Shown here: piece by piece, positions 9,721 through 19,482 of the stretch
Numbering within the stretch: position 1 is the first letter of the stretch
Layout of the letters: the number at the start of each line of letters is the position of its first letter
Origin: Picocystis sp. L7
Lineage: Eukaryota > Chlorophyta > Picocystophyceae > Picocystales > Picocystaceae
DNA length: 64,000 bases
Assembly (NCBI GenBank): GCA_020975725.1
Contig: QXJR01000009.1
Coordinates: forward strand, 434,001-498,000
Reading direction: 5' to 3'
Made by a program: the position numbers and the translations under genes
The notes under the pieces: generated by a model
What the model saw: the letters and a program-made list of their open reading frames with translations, nothing else
Databases searched by the model: none
Told to the model about the DNA's origin: nothing

Positions 9721-10124
9721 CGTACGCGCCAGTCGTGCTCCTGGCGTATCTCAGCAGATAGAATTCTGCTCGGAAGATCTTAAGACCTGAATTTTAACAG
9801 TTGTTTAAGGATGAAAAGGGAACACCCTCACCAACGCTGAAACCGATGGGGTGAATCCGGATTGCTTGTCACGGTCACAACACCCTGCGTCCCTTGCCCA
9901 GCCGCGGAGATCATCCGAAAACGCTGTGTTGCTTGGATTGAGCTAAATTGCAACGGAGCACTTGGTCACCAAATTATAGTGCGAGCAATGATGATGCTGT
10001 AGTGACGGCATTGGCCAAATTGTCCTTCCAAGCACAGGTCAAGTAGGGGCCGTGTGATAAACCTGCTACACCGTTGGCCAAAACGCAATCATCCCCACAC
10101 CCCAAAGCATGCCCCTCTATTCTC
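9721..10124. other. Intergenic, start of a low-GC stretch
   Basis: This holds the ALB3 promoter side and then AT-richer sequence. No ORF of quality, no tRNA-like fold and no repeat was seen. It opens the gene-poor stretch that runs to about 12.4 kb. Confidence 0.5.
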
Positions 10125-10976
10125 TCATCCTCCACAAGCTTTTCCATGATCTCTTTCTAGTGCAAGTGCAATACAACTGTACGAAGGTAGCGATGCATTT
10201 GCTTTGGTGGTTCTTGATTCGCTAAACCTTGGATCTTCACACTTGTCAGGACATTGTGCATTCAAGCACTGCTTCCATAGACGGTCCAATTTTGCACGAA
10301 GTCGATGCAAGGAAATCGTACAGAATTTCTCTTGAGGCATGATGCCAGCGGGCGCTATGTCCAAGTCATTGCTATTTCGTGCAAAGTTCGCCGCTCCAAA
10401 CCCAATAACGGCTGGAAACAGAGCTTGGCACTGCCATTGAGGCCGTGATGCACATGTGTCGAAACGATCGATCATGAGGTGGGCAAATGCAACGGTATCA
10501 TTTCGGATTTCAAAACTCTCTTCTACAAAGTACGGTGATTGGTAAATGTGTCCTTCGATTGTACATAATGTGCTATCGTATGGGTTGTACTCCGCATGTT
10601 TAGGGTAGTGTGAATCCAAGTCCTCACCGCATGTGCCGCTCAACTTAGAAAGGAACAACATTGCACGACATGTTGATTGAGTATCAAGTAGCGTTACAGC
10701 TCCTTGTATGCATTGTAATGACAAAACACAATTGTCGATTTCCGAACCACAAATGCATCTATTATGCAAGGCATGCCATTTCGAAGCGAGCTCATCTCTT
10801 GGCAATTGATCCCGGTGGCAAGGAGCGCCCTCGGATTGAACGTGGTCTAAGACAAACAAGAGCTTGCTTCCCATGGATCGCATACATTTGAAGGCCGTTG
10901 CAAAGGCGTGGGTACAATTCGCTTGCACCCAATGTGTTCGTTGGTTGGTAACCTTCCACGTCTTGCTTGTATTCAT
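10125..10976 (-). CDS. Orphan Cys-rich ORF, function unknown
   Basis: This 283-residue ORF from ATG 10976 has about 18 cysteines scattered along it, for example NRCICGSEIDNCVLSLQCIQ and NAQCPDKCEDPRF. I recognise no domain, and there is no clear signal peptide or membrane segment. It sits in DNA with lower GC and unlike codon use compared with its neighbours. Its length, without a stop in a low-GC region, is the main argument that it is real. It may be a lineage-specific gene, one exon of a larger gene, or a decayed one. Confidence 0.35.
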   Translation of the reverse strand: MNTSKTWKVTNQRTHWVQANCTHAFATAFKCMRSMGSKLLFVLDHVQSEGAPCHRDQLPRDELASKWHALHNRCICGSEIDNCVLSLQCIQGAVTLLDTQSTCRAMLFLSKLSGTCGEDLDSHYPKHAEYNPYDSTLCTIEGHIYQSPYFVEESFEIRNDTVAFAHLMIDRFDTCASRPQWQCQALFPAVIGFGAANFARNSNDLDIAPAGIMPQEKFCTISLHRLRAKLDRLWKQCLNAQCPDKCEDPRFSESRTTKANASLPSYSCIALALERDHGKACGG

Positions 10977-12428
10977 CTACATATTGCCCGAATTGCTTCT
11001 ATTCTTCTCCTTCCGCATATATTTTCTTCGGATTGATTCAAAACCGGCGTTCTACTTTCCCTAGGCCCCTTTTTCGAAGCTTTCCTCCTACTTTTTTGAA
11101 TGGGTCTAGATCGGCAAAACAAGGGGCTCGGGGACATTCAAGAGGTCCGAACAAACGCGATGGGAGAGAGACCGGCTTCCAACCCAACCATGGTGGGGAT
11201 AGAATGGCCTTGATAAAGCGGTGAAGATAAACCTTTCCGCAACGCAAGATGCAGGCAAACTGCGTAGAGGTCTTTGTCCACTTCCATTAAACGACTAGAA
11301 TCGACGAAGGAAAGAGATTCGGGTGGAAAGCGCTTATGGCATGGGCAAAATCATGCAGGCCATGTTTCAAATGAACACATGCTACAAGAACACATTCGAG
11401 GAGTAAGAAATATACGGTATTCTGAACATGGCCCTTGCTTGGCCGAAGCTGGGTAAGATAAGGTGTTCCGCCGTCATTGGAAATCTACAAGGCTCTTGCG
11501 GTCACAGACCATGAAATCTTCGGCACTTGCACAACGTGTGCATTGCAAGCATCCTTACTACATTCCTGTCCAAAGTGTGGCGTTTTTCCACGTTTCTCGC
11601 TAGAATTTTCTAGGAATTTACAGTTGTCAATCTTCGGAACGCGTGACTTATAGGTCGAATATTGATTGGACATTGACCCTTTCGTAGGATCACGTGCCTC
11701 ATGTGGGATCAACGTATGCTTTGCTTGATCCTTCGAATTTTCTAGAATTGATGGTACATGGCATCGTCATCTTATAGAATGGCATTAGCGATCCGAGCGT
11801 TTCCCTTTGCGCATGTCACGGACCTCAAACTTCGGTTCGAAGAGTATTTTGATTGTTGAGCTCGTGACTCTGAAGGAATCCAAGAAGGCAAAGGTTTCAT
11901 TGCCACATGAAGCGATCACCGATGGGCAAGATCGTTCAAGGCAAGCACCTACGTAGATGATTCTTCGCACCAAGTGCTTGCAAGAACTTGGAACATCGTC
12001 ATTCTCATCGACGCCTCAAAAGGCCTATTCCAACGATCCTTTGTCACGAAACATCACCCATCCCTAACGGGACTTTCATTGCTGCGATTCTCCCCTATCG
12101 CTCCTCGAGCACGACGTAGGTATCTTTTCTATTCCGCATCGATCACATTGGCGGAGGCCTGGCATCCACGGATACGATTTGCGCATGGTTCCGATGGTCT
12201 TCCCTCGAACAAGGTGCACCATCCCACATCCACTTCTGTGACCATCCAGGGATTGCAGCCGACTCCAGAAGGGACCGAATACGCCCAGTCGATATCTAGG
12301 TCCAAGATATCGAGATGAAGCGTTCGTCGTATCGATGTCGCAAAGGGGTCCATGTGTCGAGGGGAGGAGCATTCCGCATTCCATAGCACGAATCGACAGG
12401 CACAAGTTCCACACTACACGCGGATGCG
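10977..12428. other. Gene-poor low-GC stretch
   Basis: About 1.45 kb with no convincing gene on either strand. Short ORFs occur (up to about 110 residues) without recognisable domains. TTCTAG-containing segments recur near 11610 and 11743, but I found no clean terminal or direct repeats. The end, near 12300-12428, becomes GC-richer and should hold the promoter of the downstream fusion gene. Confidence 0.45.
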
Positions 12429-15400
12429 ATGTCTCCAGTCCAATGCCGCGTCGGATTCGTTGGACTCGGTGCCATGGGAAGTGGAATGGCGTTGACGCTC
12501 GCGAGGAAAGGCTTCCACGTGCGCGGCTTCGACGTGTTCCCGGAAGGGACCAATCCGACACGTGCCTTCGAGGGAGGAGTCATGCGATCCGACTCTCCTA
12601 AAGATGCGGCAAGCGACGCGAAAGTCGTCGTTCTTGCGGTTGTGAACGCACAACAGGTGGAAGAGGCAATTCTAGGAGCACATGGAATTGCAAGCGGTAT
12701 CCCACAGGGATCCACCATCGTGCTCTGCAGTACGGTAGCTCCAGGATACATAAGATACCTGCCAGAGCGTCTTCGTGAGGAAGGAGTTGAATGCAACCTG
12801 GTTGATGCGCCAGTGAGCGGTGGAACAGCACGAGCGTCACGTGGAGAGCTCACAGTGATTGCCGCAGGATCGGAGAAAGCCATTGCCGAGGCGGCACCTG
12901 TTCTGGAGGCAATGGCTTCTGCCATGCATGTGGTAAATGGGGGAGTGGGAGCTGCTTCCACAGTCAAACTTGTAAATCAGCTCTTAGCTGGAGCTCACAT
13001 TGCTACTGCAGCGGAAGCGATGGCCTTCGCGGCGAGAGCAGGAGCAGATACTGCTCAGGTGTACGAAATTATTGTAGGGGCCGCTGGCAATTCCTGGATG
13101 TTCGAAAACCGAGTGCCTCACATGCTCCAAGGAGACTACACTCCTCACTCGGCCCTAGACATTTTTGTCAAGGATCTAGGCCTGGTTCTCGACGAGGGAA
13201 GGCAATTGGCTTTCCCTTTGCCGATTGCATCGACAGCGCACCAGCAGTTCCTCATGGGGAGTGCCGCAGGATTTGGCAAGGAGGATGATGCAGGGCTGGT
13301 CAGAGTCTTCGAGAAGATTGCTGGGGTTCAGGTGAGATCTGATCAGTACATGCAGAGAGAGGATAGCCGCTCGCTTGCTGAAGTCTTAGCAGCGGCTCCT
13401 GAATCGAACATCAAGGACGCCCTGGATGAAATTCGCACACAGTTGGGTGCTCCGAACACGAAAAAGCTAGTTGTACTCGATGATGATCCTACAGGTACAC
13501 AAACGGTGCATAACATACATGTGTTGATGAAGTGGGACGTTGAAACTTTGGAGGAAGAACTGATCTGCAGCAAACCTGGGTTCTATATCTTGACCAACTC
13601 AAGATCCTTGCCAGCTACCGAAGCATCAGAATTGGTTCAGGAAATCTGCAGGAATGTGAAAGAAGCTGCACAGAAGGTTGGGGTAGAATTTAGCATCGTG
13701 CTGAGGGGCGATTCCACCTTGAGAGGCCACTATCCAGAGGAAGCAGATGCTGTTGGCCAAGTCCTGGGTCAGCCAGATGTTACTATCATTTGCCCGTTTT
13801 TCGAAGCTGGAGGTCGTTACACCGTGGACGACATACACTATGTGGCGGATGGTGACACTCTGGTTCCATGTGGGAACACAGAGTTTGCACAAGACAAGTC
13901 TTTCGGGTATCGAAACAGCAATTTGAAAAAATGGGTGGAAGAAAAAACCCTTGGAAGAGTGAAGGCACCTGATGTGGCTTCCATTTCAGTCATTGACATA
14001 CGCACCAAAGGAGCTACGGGAGTTGCTTCAATGATGCTTGCGATGAAGAAAGGTGCTGTTGCCATAGTCAATGCACTCAGTGACAGGGATTTGCAGGTTG
14101 TGGCTTGCGCTGTCATGAAAGTTGAAGCAGTTGGTTTGAATGTCCTGAGTCGGACTGGTGCGTCTTTTGTCTCTGCAAGATTGGGGCTGGAGACCAGATC
14201 GCCCATATTGCCCTCAGATTTGCACTTTGAGACTTGGAACGGATCAACGGGCGGTCTTATTGTGTGTGGCTCCTACGTGCCTAAATCCAGCTTGCAGATT
14301 GAAAACCTGATCAGGGAACGATCTGGTTTCCTTGAAGTCTTGCAACTTCACGTGGATCATGCGCTTCGTGCCAATGATTTCCAGCATGCACTCTCTGACA
14401 TTGTACGCCGAGCCGACGTCGCCCTCTCTAAAGGTATTGATGTCCTCATTTATACAAGCAGGAAGCTTGTAGCTGGGGCTTCCAAAAGTGAGAGCTTGAT
14501 GATCAATTCTCAAGTAAGCGTTGCTTTGGTAGGAATAATCCACGCTTTGCAGACAAGGCCTAGGTATGTACTGGCGAAAGGAGGGGTTACCTCGAGCGAT
14601 ACTTGTCAGAAGGCTATGGGTGCAACAGATGCCATGGTTTTGGGCCAAGCTGACAAAGGGGTCCCCCTTTGGCAGTTGGGCGGGGATGGAAAGTGGCCGT
14701 ACATCCATTACATTGTTTTTCCGGGCAACGTTGGTTCGGCGGATGCTATAACAGAAGTTGTTACACGCTGGTCTCTTTCTCCACGGACCAACCTCAGAGA
14801 AATGCTCCTCGATGCGTCCAGGAATGGGTATGCAGTAGGTGCATTCAATGTCTATGACCTCGAGGGAATACATGCCGTGGTCGACACAGCAGAGAAGTGT
14901 AGGTCGCCTGCTATCTTACAGATTCATCCCACGGTTCTCAAGCACGCCGGTCGGACGCTGGTGGACGCATGCCTATCTGCTGCAAGGGGTGCTACTGTAC
15001 CCATTGCAGTGTTAATGGACCATGCGAGTACAGAGGAGACACAGCTGTCAATGTGCTTTGGAATGGATGCTGTCCTTGCTGACAACTCTTCTCTCTCGTT
15101 TGAGGCCAACATGGAGGAGACACGCTGGGAATGTCGCCTTGCTCATGCGCATGGCATGTTTGTGGAAGGCGAATTGGGCAGGATATCTGGAAGCGAGGAC
15201 GGCGTTACAGTGGAGGAGAGGATGGCAGCACTCACTAGCCCGGAGCAAGCACTTGAATTCGTCCAGCACACTGGTGTGGACTTTTTGGCTGTTTGTGTGG
15301 GAAATGTCCATGGAAAGTATGGGGTCCAGGGCCCTAACCTGGATCTGGCATTGCTTCGTTCGATCCGAGAACGCGTCCCGGATGATGTACCTCTCGTGCT

Positions 15401-15626
15401 GCACGGTGCTTCTGGTTTAGATTCAGAGCTTTTGAGACAGTGCATTGATGCAGGTGTGGCCAAGTTCAACGTCAACACCGAGCTCCGGCAGGCATACGTG
15501 GACCACTTGGCCTCTTTCTCCACCGGCGATCTTTTGGCTGCGTTGTCGGGCGCTCGCGCAGCCATGTCCGACGTGGTCGCGCAGAAGATGGCCACTTTCG
15601 GAAGCTGCGATCGTGCATGTAGATGA
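12429..15626 (+). CDS. Trifunctional fusion: HIBADH-type dehydrogenase, OtnK-type four-carbon acid kinase, class II aldolase
   Basis: The protein has 1065 residues in one exon. Residues 5-300 are a beta-hydroxyacid dehydrogenase: VGFVGLGAMGSGMA is the NAD(P) fold, DAPVSGGTARA the substrate loop, KLVNQLLAG the catalytic Lys180. Residues about 346-770 are a DUF1537/OtnK sugar-acid kinase (VLDDDPTGTQTVHNIHVL, then LRGDSTLRGHYPEE). Residues 787-1065 are a class II aldolase fold: GYAVGAFNVYDLEG, IAVLMDHASTEE, VGNVHGKYG and LVLHGASG give the metal-binding histidines. In bacteria such enzymes oxidise, phosphorylate and cleave threonate or erythronate. Land plants have a similar fusion with two dehydrogenase domains; this one has a single copy. 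No transit peptide is obvious, so a cytosolic site is likely. Confidence 0.93.
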   Translation: MSPVQCRVGFVGLGAMGSGMALTLARKGFHVRGFDVFPEGTNPTRAFEGGVMRSDSPKDAASDAKVVVLAVVNAQQVEEAILGAHGIASGIPQGSTIVLCSTVAPGYIRYLPERLREEGVECNLVDAPVSGGTARASRGELTVIAAGSEKAIAEAAPVLEAMASAMHVVNGGVGAASTVKLVNQLLAGAHIATAAEAMAFAARAGADTAQVYEIIVGAAGNSWMFENRVPHMLQGDYTPHSALDIFVKDLGLVLDEGRQLAFPLPIASTAHQQFLMGSAAGFGKEDDAGLVRVFEKIAGVQVRSDQYMQREDSRSLAEVLAAAPESNIKDALDEIRTQLGAPNTKKLVVLDDDPTGTQTVHNIHVLMKWDVETLEEELICSKPGFYILTNSRSLPATEASELVQEICRNVKEAAQKVGVEFSIVLRGDSTLRGHYPEEADAVGQVLGQPDVTIICPFFEAGGRYTVDDIHYVADGDTLVPCGNTEFAQDKSFGYRNSNLKKWVEEKTLGRVKAPDVASISVIDIRTKGATGVASMMLAMKKGAVAIVNALSDRDLQVVACAVMKVEAVGLNVLSRTGASFVSARLGLETRSPILPSDLHFETWNGSTGGLIVCGSYVPKSSLQIENLIRERSGFLEVLQLHVDHALRANDFQHALSDIVRRADVALSKGIDVLIYTSRKLVAGASKSESLMINSQVSVALVGIIHALQTRPRYVLAKGGVTSSDTCQKAMGATDAMVLGQADKGVPLWQLGGDGKWPYIHYIVFPGNVGSADAITEVVTRWSLSPRTNLREMLLDASRNGYAVGAFNVYDLEGIHAVVDTAEKCRSPAILQIHPTVLKHAGRTLVDACLSAARGATVPIAVLMDHASTEETQLSMCFGMDAVLADNSSLSFEANMEETRWECRLAHAHGMFVEGELGRISGSEDGVTVEERMAALTSPEQALEFVQHTGVDFLAVCVGNVHGKYGVQGPNLDLALLRSIRERVPDDVPLVLHGASGLDSELLRQCIDAGVAKFNVNTELRQAYVDHLASFSTGDLLAALSGARAAMSDVVAQKMATFGSCDRACR

Positions 15627-15771
15627 GCCCTTTATCTTCCCTGGACTCCCTGGCCCTCTTTCACCTCCATCCACGTCCCTTCATCCGCTCCCTTGGTCTG
15701 GAGAGGGTCGTTCCATTCGCCCCCAACCCTTCTGGACGTGTCGGAACGACACGTAGACGGGCTGCAGGGAC

Positions 15772-16431
15772 ATGGCGGTCCCACTCGGAGCCGAGGTGCG
15801 CGTTTGCACCAACCGGACCTGCAGGAGAGACGGTTCGTACGATACGGCCAGGCAGTTCGAGGCCATGGTGCCGCGTGGCGTACAGGTGAACCGGTGCGGA
15901 TGCCTAGGACGGTGCGGGAACGGTCCCAACGTGGTCGTCTTGCCGTCCACGGCGCAGTACGAGCGCTGCTCCTCCGCCAGAAACGTGGCCGTGGTGGTGA
16001 ACGATTGCTTTGGAGGAGCAAAGGCGTCCACCCTCGAAGGTGTCTGGAAGATGAGGGATCTTGGGAACGATGCCGGAGAGAAAGGAGACTGGACAGCCGC
16101 AGTCACGTGCTACGACGCTGCCATCCAAGCCATGCAAGAGGACGGATCCGAACAGATGATGCATGTGGTTCACTCGAACCGATGCACTGCGCATCTTGCG
16201 CTTGGGAACACGGAAGAAGCCCTGCGAGACGCACAGAGGGCCGTTGAAATCGCACCGGAGTGGCACAAAGGCTACTTCAAGCTCGCACAGGCACACGTCG
16301 ACCGAGGCGAATGGGAAGCTGCGGCCGAAGCCTGCAACACGGCCTATTCCCTCGATTCGAAGCTCATGAAGAGCCCGGTTTTCAAGAAGATGGTCGATGA
16401 GGTCCGATCTGCGCTGGCGACCTCGACCTAG
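15772..16431 (+). CDS. TPR protein with N-terminal thioredoxin-like 2Fe-2S ferredoxin domain
   Basis: The 219-residue protein begins with VRVCTNRTCRRDGS and then VNRCGCLGRCGNGPNVVVLP, the cysteine spacing and GxGPN ending of thioredoxin-fold 2Fe-2S ferredoxins, as in the 24 kDa subunit of complex I. Residues about 90-205 form three tetratricopeptide repeats (EKGDWTAAVTCYDAAI, LGNTEEALRDAQRAVEIAPE, RGEWEAAAEACNTAYSLD), a protein-binding solenoid. Similar two-part proteins occur in plants and algae, without a settled function to my knowledge. It starts 146 bases after the fusion gene in the same direction, and is convergent with the next gene. Confidence 0.8.
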   Translation: MAVPLGAEVRVCTNRTCRRDGSYDTARQFEAMVPRGVQVNRCGCLGRCGNGPNVVVLPSTAQYERCSSARNVAVVVNDCFGGAKASTLEGVWKMRDLGNDAGEKGDWTAAVTCYDAAIQAMQEDGSEQMMHVVHSNRCTAHLALGNTEEALRDAQRAVEIAPEWHKGYFKLAQAHVDRGEWEAAAEACNTAYSLDSKLMKSPVFKKMVDEVRSALATST

Positions 16432-16565
16432 GCACGGAACGCGCAAGCCTTTCGAACAATAATCGAGCCTCGCAGATGCGCAAGCCGTGGACGGACGTCC
16501 CGGCACGCGCTAGAGGATTGTGCAAGCAGCTCCCCTTTCGGAAACGAAAACAAGCATGCAGCGCT

Positions 16566-17342
16566 TTACAACCCAAGTAACGAATCTACACCGTCGTCAT
16601 CATCCTCTTTCTCTTCGGTCGGTGCTTCGGTGGCTTGCACGGGTTCTTTTTCGCTCTCCTCGTCTTCCTTCTGACGGCCGTACACGTCAATGCTGATGTC
16701 CTGCTTGATGTTGTCGTCGTCGGTCACAATGTTTTCCATGTTGACCACACGCTTGTCGTCGAAGTTCACGTTGAAGTCTTTCCTCACTTGTCCTAGAGGA
16801 ACAAGATCCAGAAGGTTCTCTTGGGCATGAGGTCTGGTCCACGTCCTGGCCACGCACTGCGTCCGAAAATCGAAATCCTCGCAATGGGTTGCACCTTTGA
16901 ATTCCTCTGGGAGCAAGGAGACGTCTTTCTTCATGGCCTCCCCGTACCTCACGCCCACGACGGCCTCGAAGGACGTCTTCGCGCCGTTGCGCATGCATTC
17001 CAGAGACGTTGCTCCGATGGGTTCGATCAAGTAATGGTCCTGAAGCTTGCCTTCCGGATCCTTCACGAAGCAGTGGGCCTTTCCCTACGCACGAACCGCG
17101 TGAGCGCGTGTCAGCAAGGAATTCCATTGGAATTTCCGGTCCGAGCGCGTCTTTCGCCTCTGCGTCGACCCGTTGCTCACCAGCACGAGGTAGGCATCGC
17201 TGCTGACCTCTTCGTCGAAAGTGACGGAGAAGCAGCGTTTCCAGGTGGCCTTGGTCCGGTCGATTCCACGGGACCGCACTCCTGCTTTCGTGTTCCACCT
17301 CCCCCCCCTCAGAACCTGCGCTTTCGTCGCCTTCGTCGCCAT
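16566..17342 (-). CDS. Unknown two-exon protein with acidic tail
   Basis: Exon 1 runs 17342-17181 (54 codons, MATKATKAQVLRGGRWNTK to SSDAYLVL) and exon 2 runs 17084-16566. The 96-base intron has donor GTGAGC and acceptor CGTAG and joins in frame as DAYLVL-GKAHCFVKDPEGK. The 226-residue product has no family I recognise. It is soluble-looking, with a highly acidic C-terminus (TEEKEDDDDGVDSLLGL). Codon use is normal for the window. The frame is open above 17342, so the true start could lie further upstream. It faces the rhodanese gene on the other strand. Confidence 0.65.
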
Positions 17343-17700
17343 TTCCGACGTCCTCGACGTGGCAATGGCGGCTCCTTCCCACGTCCTTTCGAAGGCCCAA
17401 GATCGTTCCCGACACGAAACCGCAACGGTTCCAACCGACCCTCCTCCTCCGGTGGGAAAGGGAGCGTCCCTTCCTTTCGAACCCGAGGTGCTCGTGGGTA
17501 CGAAAGGGGGCGAACCCACCTTCTCCAACGGCGAGATCTATCCGTGGAGATCTTCCCCCTCCTCGACGCACACCCCCACGAAGCCCGGGATCGAGACGAT
17601 TCCCTTTCCAAGTGGGGATCGGGGAGGATGTGCCGCAGAGGATGGGGATCGGGCTGCCCACCCCACCACGGATCGGAACAGACGCGAGTCGGCCGTGAAC

Positions 17701-18363
17701 ATGCAAGCGGCCACGCGCATTGCCTGGTCGAAACCGATCAAAAAGGACGTGAAGACGAGGTCCCACGACAGAAACAAGGGTGGGAACGGGGCGAGCCGAA
17801 ACGGGGCGTCCGAGGAGTCGTTCGTGAACATTGCCGAGGTGCTCCGAAACGTAGGAGCGGTGGAGAAAAACTTCGTCTTCGAGGCGGACGACGAAGAACC
17901 CGAAGATCCCTGGATCGGAAGGATTGCCGATAGCTTCAACACAATCCTGGACACCGTCGAAGAGCCGAAAAGCGCCGCCGGAGAGATCCTTGAGGAAGCC
18001 GGCTCCGCGTACTCGGAAGCCCAAGGATTCAAGCAAATTGATGTGGGTTCGCTGGAGGAACTGCTGGACGGAGAGGACGAGCTTTGGTTGGTGGACGTGA
18101 GAGAAAAACAAGAGTACTCCCAAGGTCGTCTCCCCGACAGCAGAAGCAGGAACGTTCCCTTCGAAGAGCTCGGCAGTCAGCTGAAGGATGGCGTCATAAG
18201 CAAGGACGTGCCGATCTACACGTTGTGCAACACAGGAACACGGTCTGCACAGGCCGCAGTAAGGCTGTCGAAAGTGTATGGATTCAAAAACGTTACCAAT
18301 GTATTGGGAGGTATCAGGGCGTGGAAAGAGGCTGGGTTTGCCATCCTCGAAGACAAGAGCTAA
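17701..18363 (+). CDS. Single-domain rhodanese-like protein
   Basis: From ATG 17701 the protein has 220 residues. The first about 120 are basic then acidic, with no clear domain, and may include a transit peptide (MQAATRIAWSKPIKKDVKTR). Residues about 120-218 are a rhodanese domain: LVDVREKQEYSQGRLPDSR, then the active-site loop TLCNTGTRS with its cysteine, then GFKNVTNVLGGIRAWKEAGF. Rhodaneses move sulfane sulfur or bind partners; plant plastids hold several such single-domain proteins. The frame is open from 17221, but that upstream part is promoter-like. The gene ends 10 bases before the convergent reductase stop. Confidence 0.85.
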   Translation: MQAATRIAWSKPIKKDVKTRSHDRNKGGNGASRNGASEESFVNIAEVLRNVGAVEKNFVFEADDEEPEDPWIGRIADSFNTILDTVEEPKSAAGEILEEAGSAYSEAQGFKQIDVGSLEELLDGEDELWLVDVREKQEYSQGRLPDSRSRNVPFEELGSQLKDGVISKDVPIYTLCNTGTRSAQAAVRLSKVYGFKNVTNVLGGIRAWKEAGFAILEDKS

Positions 18364-18372
18364 CTGAATACC

Positions 18373-19482
18373 TCACCGTTTTGTCACCCCGTCATGGAGG
18401 GCTGAATAGTCAGTATCAGCTAGGCCCATGTTCAGTGTCCTCTCCACAACAGCTCGCAGTCCCCTCAAAGTCCCAGCATCGATGCCCGAGGTCTCGGCTT
18501 CCCCCAAGAACAAATCGATATCTTTCAGCAAGTGTTTGGTGGGAAAATTCGGATTGCTGTACTCACGATCCAGCATCCGCTGTAACTTCTTGTCAAACGT
18601 AGGTGCATACAACGCCGACTCTCTCAGAATGTCCATAAATTTGTCCACATCCACATTGTTTGCCTGAAGAAGACCTAAGGATGTAGAAAATCCAACCGTC
18701 AAGGACGCAATGAGCTGGTTCAAGGCCAACTTCACCGCTGCTGCTGTGCCCACGTCCCCAATGTGTACAGGGTTCTGCCCCAGGGCTTGCAAGACCGGCC
18801 AAGCCGTGCATTCGGTGGGCTCGTCGCTCGCACCCACCATCACCAACAAGGTCCCTTTGATCGCTTCTGGCAAACTACCCAGGACGGGCGCTTCAATGTA
18901 GGTGGCCTCTGCAGCATGGGTGCGCTCCAGGAGGCGCTTGGATTCAGCTGGCCCAATTGTGCCCATCTGGACTACACACTTTCCACCCAGAGCTTGAACG
19001 GCACCTTCATCCCCAAACAAGGTAGACTCGATAGCTTGCGCATCGGAGAGGTATAAAAGTACCACGTCACAACATGAAAGAGCATCGGCCGCAGAATTGC
19101 AACACTTGGCTCCCATATCACCAAGGTAAGCACACTTCTCCGGGGTCCGGTTCCAAACTGCGACGTCGAAGCCTTCATTGATCAACCGCTCCGCCACCTT
19201 GGCCCCTAGGAGCCCCGTTCCGAGCACCGAAACCTTGCATTTCCCCGATCCCGCACCCGCCTCTGCATTGGTCGCCATTGCGACACTGTTCCACTTCTGC
19301 GTGGAGCTTCTCCTTCCGACCGCCGCTCCGGTTGCGGTGCGACTTTTCGACGTCACTCTCCCTCGCAGCAAGCGTTCGTTTCGGACGCTCGGTTGGGGAT
19401 ACTGCGGTCCTGCCTTCCGAGCTTCGCGTCTGGAAGGATGTTCTGCAAGGCGCACGCGGCAGCACAGGCTGGCACGCAGCAT
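18373..19482 (-). CDS. HIBADH-family reductase, GLYR-like (glyoxylate/succinic semialdehyde reductase type)
   Basis: The 369-residue protein has about 80 N-terminal residues rich in Arg and Ser (MLRASLCCRVRLAEHPSR), probably an organelle-targeting peptide. The enzyme follows: CKVSVLGTGLLGAKVAERLI is the dinucleotide fold, VQMGTIGPAESK the substrate block, EAPVLGSLPEA the second block, and KLALNQLIASL holds the catalytic Lys. Land-plant GLYR enzymes reduce glyoxylate and succinic semialdehyde with NADPH and detoxify photorespiratory aldehydes. The exact substrate is an inference. It is the second member of this superfamily here, after domain 1 of the fusion at 12.4 kb. Confidence 0.85.
   Translation of the reverse strand: MLRASLCCRVRLAEHPSRREARKAGPQYPQPSVRNERLLRGRVTSKSRTATGAAVGRRSSTQKWNSVAMATNAEAGAGSGKCKVSVLGTGLLGAKVAERLINEGFDVAVWNRTPEKCAYLGDMGAKCCNSAADALSCCDVVLLYLSDAQAIESTLFGDEGAVQALGGKCVVQMGTIGPAESKRLLERTHAAEATYIEAPVLGSLPEAIKGTLLVMVGASDEPTECTAWPVLQALGQNPVHIGDVGTAAAVKLALNQLIASLTVGFSTSLGLLQANNVDVDKFMDILRESALYAPTFDKKLQRMLDREYSNPNFPTKHLLKDIDLFLGEAETSGIDAGTLRGLRAVVERTLNMGLADTDYSALHDGVTKR

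Noticed and set aside
9780-12400. Transposon, retroelement or viral insertion in the low-GC stretches
   Set aside because: No transposase, reverse transcriptase, integrase or capsid-like peptide and no terminal repeats were seen here or at 22.8-24.8 kb.
12429-16431. Bacterial-style operon of fusion gene plus TPR/ferredoxin gene
   Set aside because: The 146-base spacing and eukaryotic setting give no support for co-transcription; functions are unrelated.
16687-18123. 478-codon reverse frame over the unknown gene and the rhodanese
   Set aside because: It is antisense to the rhodanese coding sequence and ignores the clear 96-base intron of the unknown gene.
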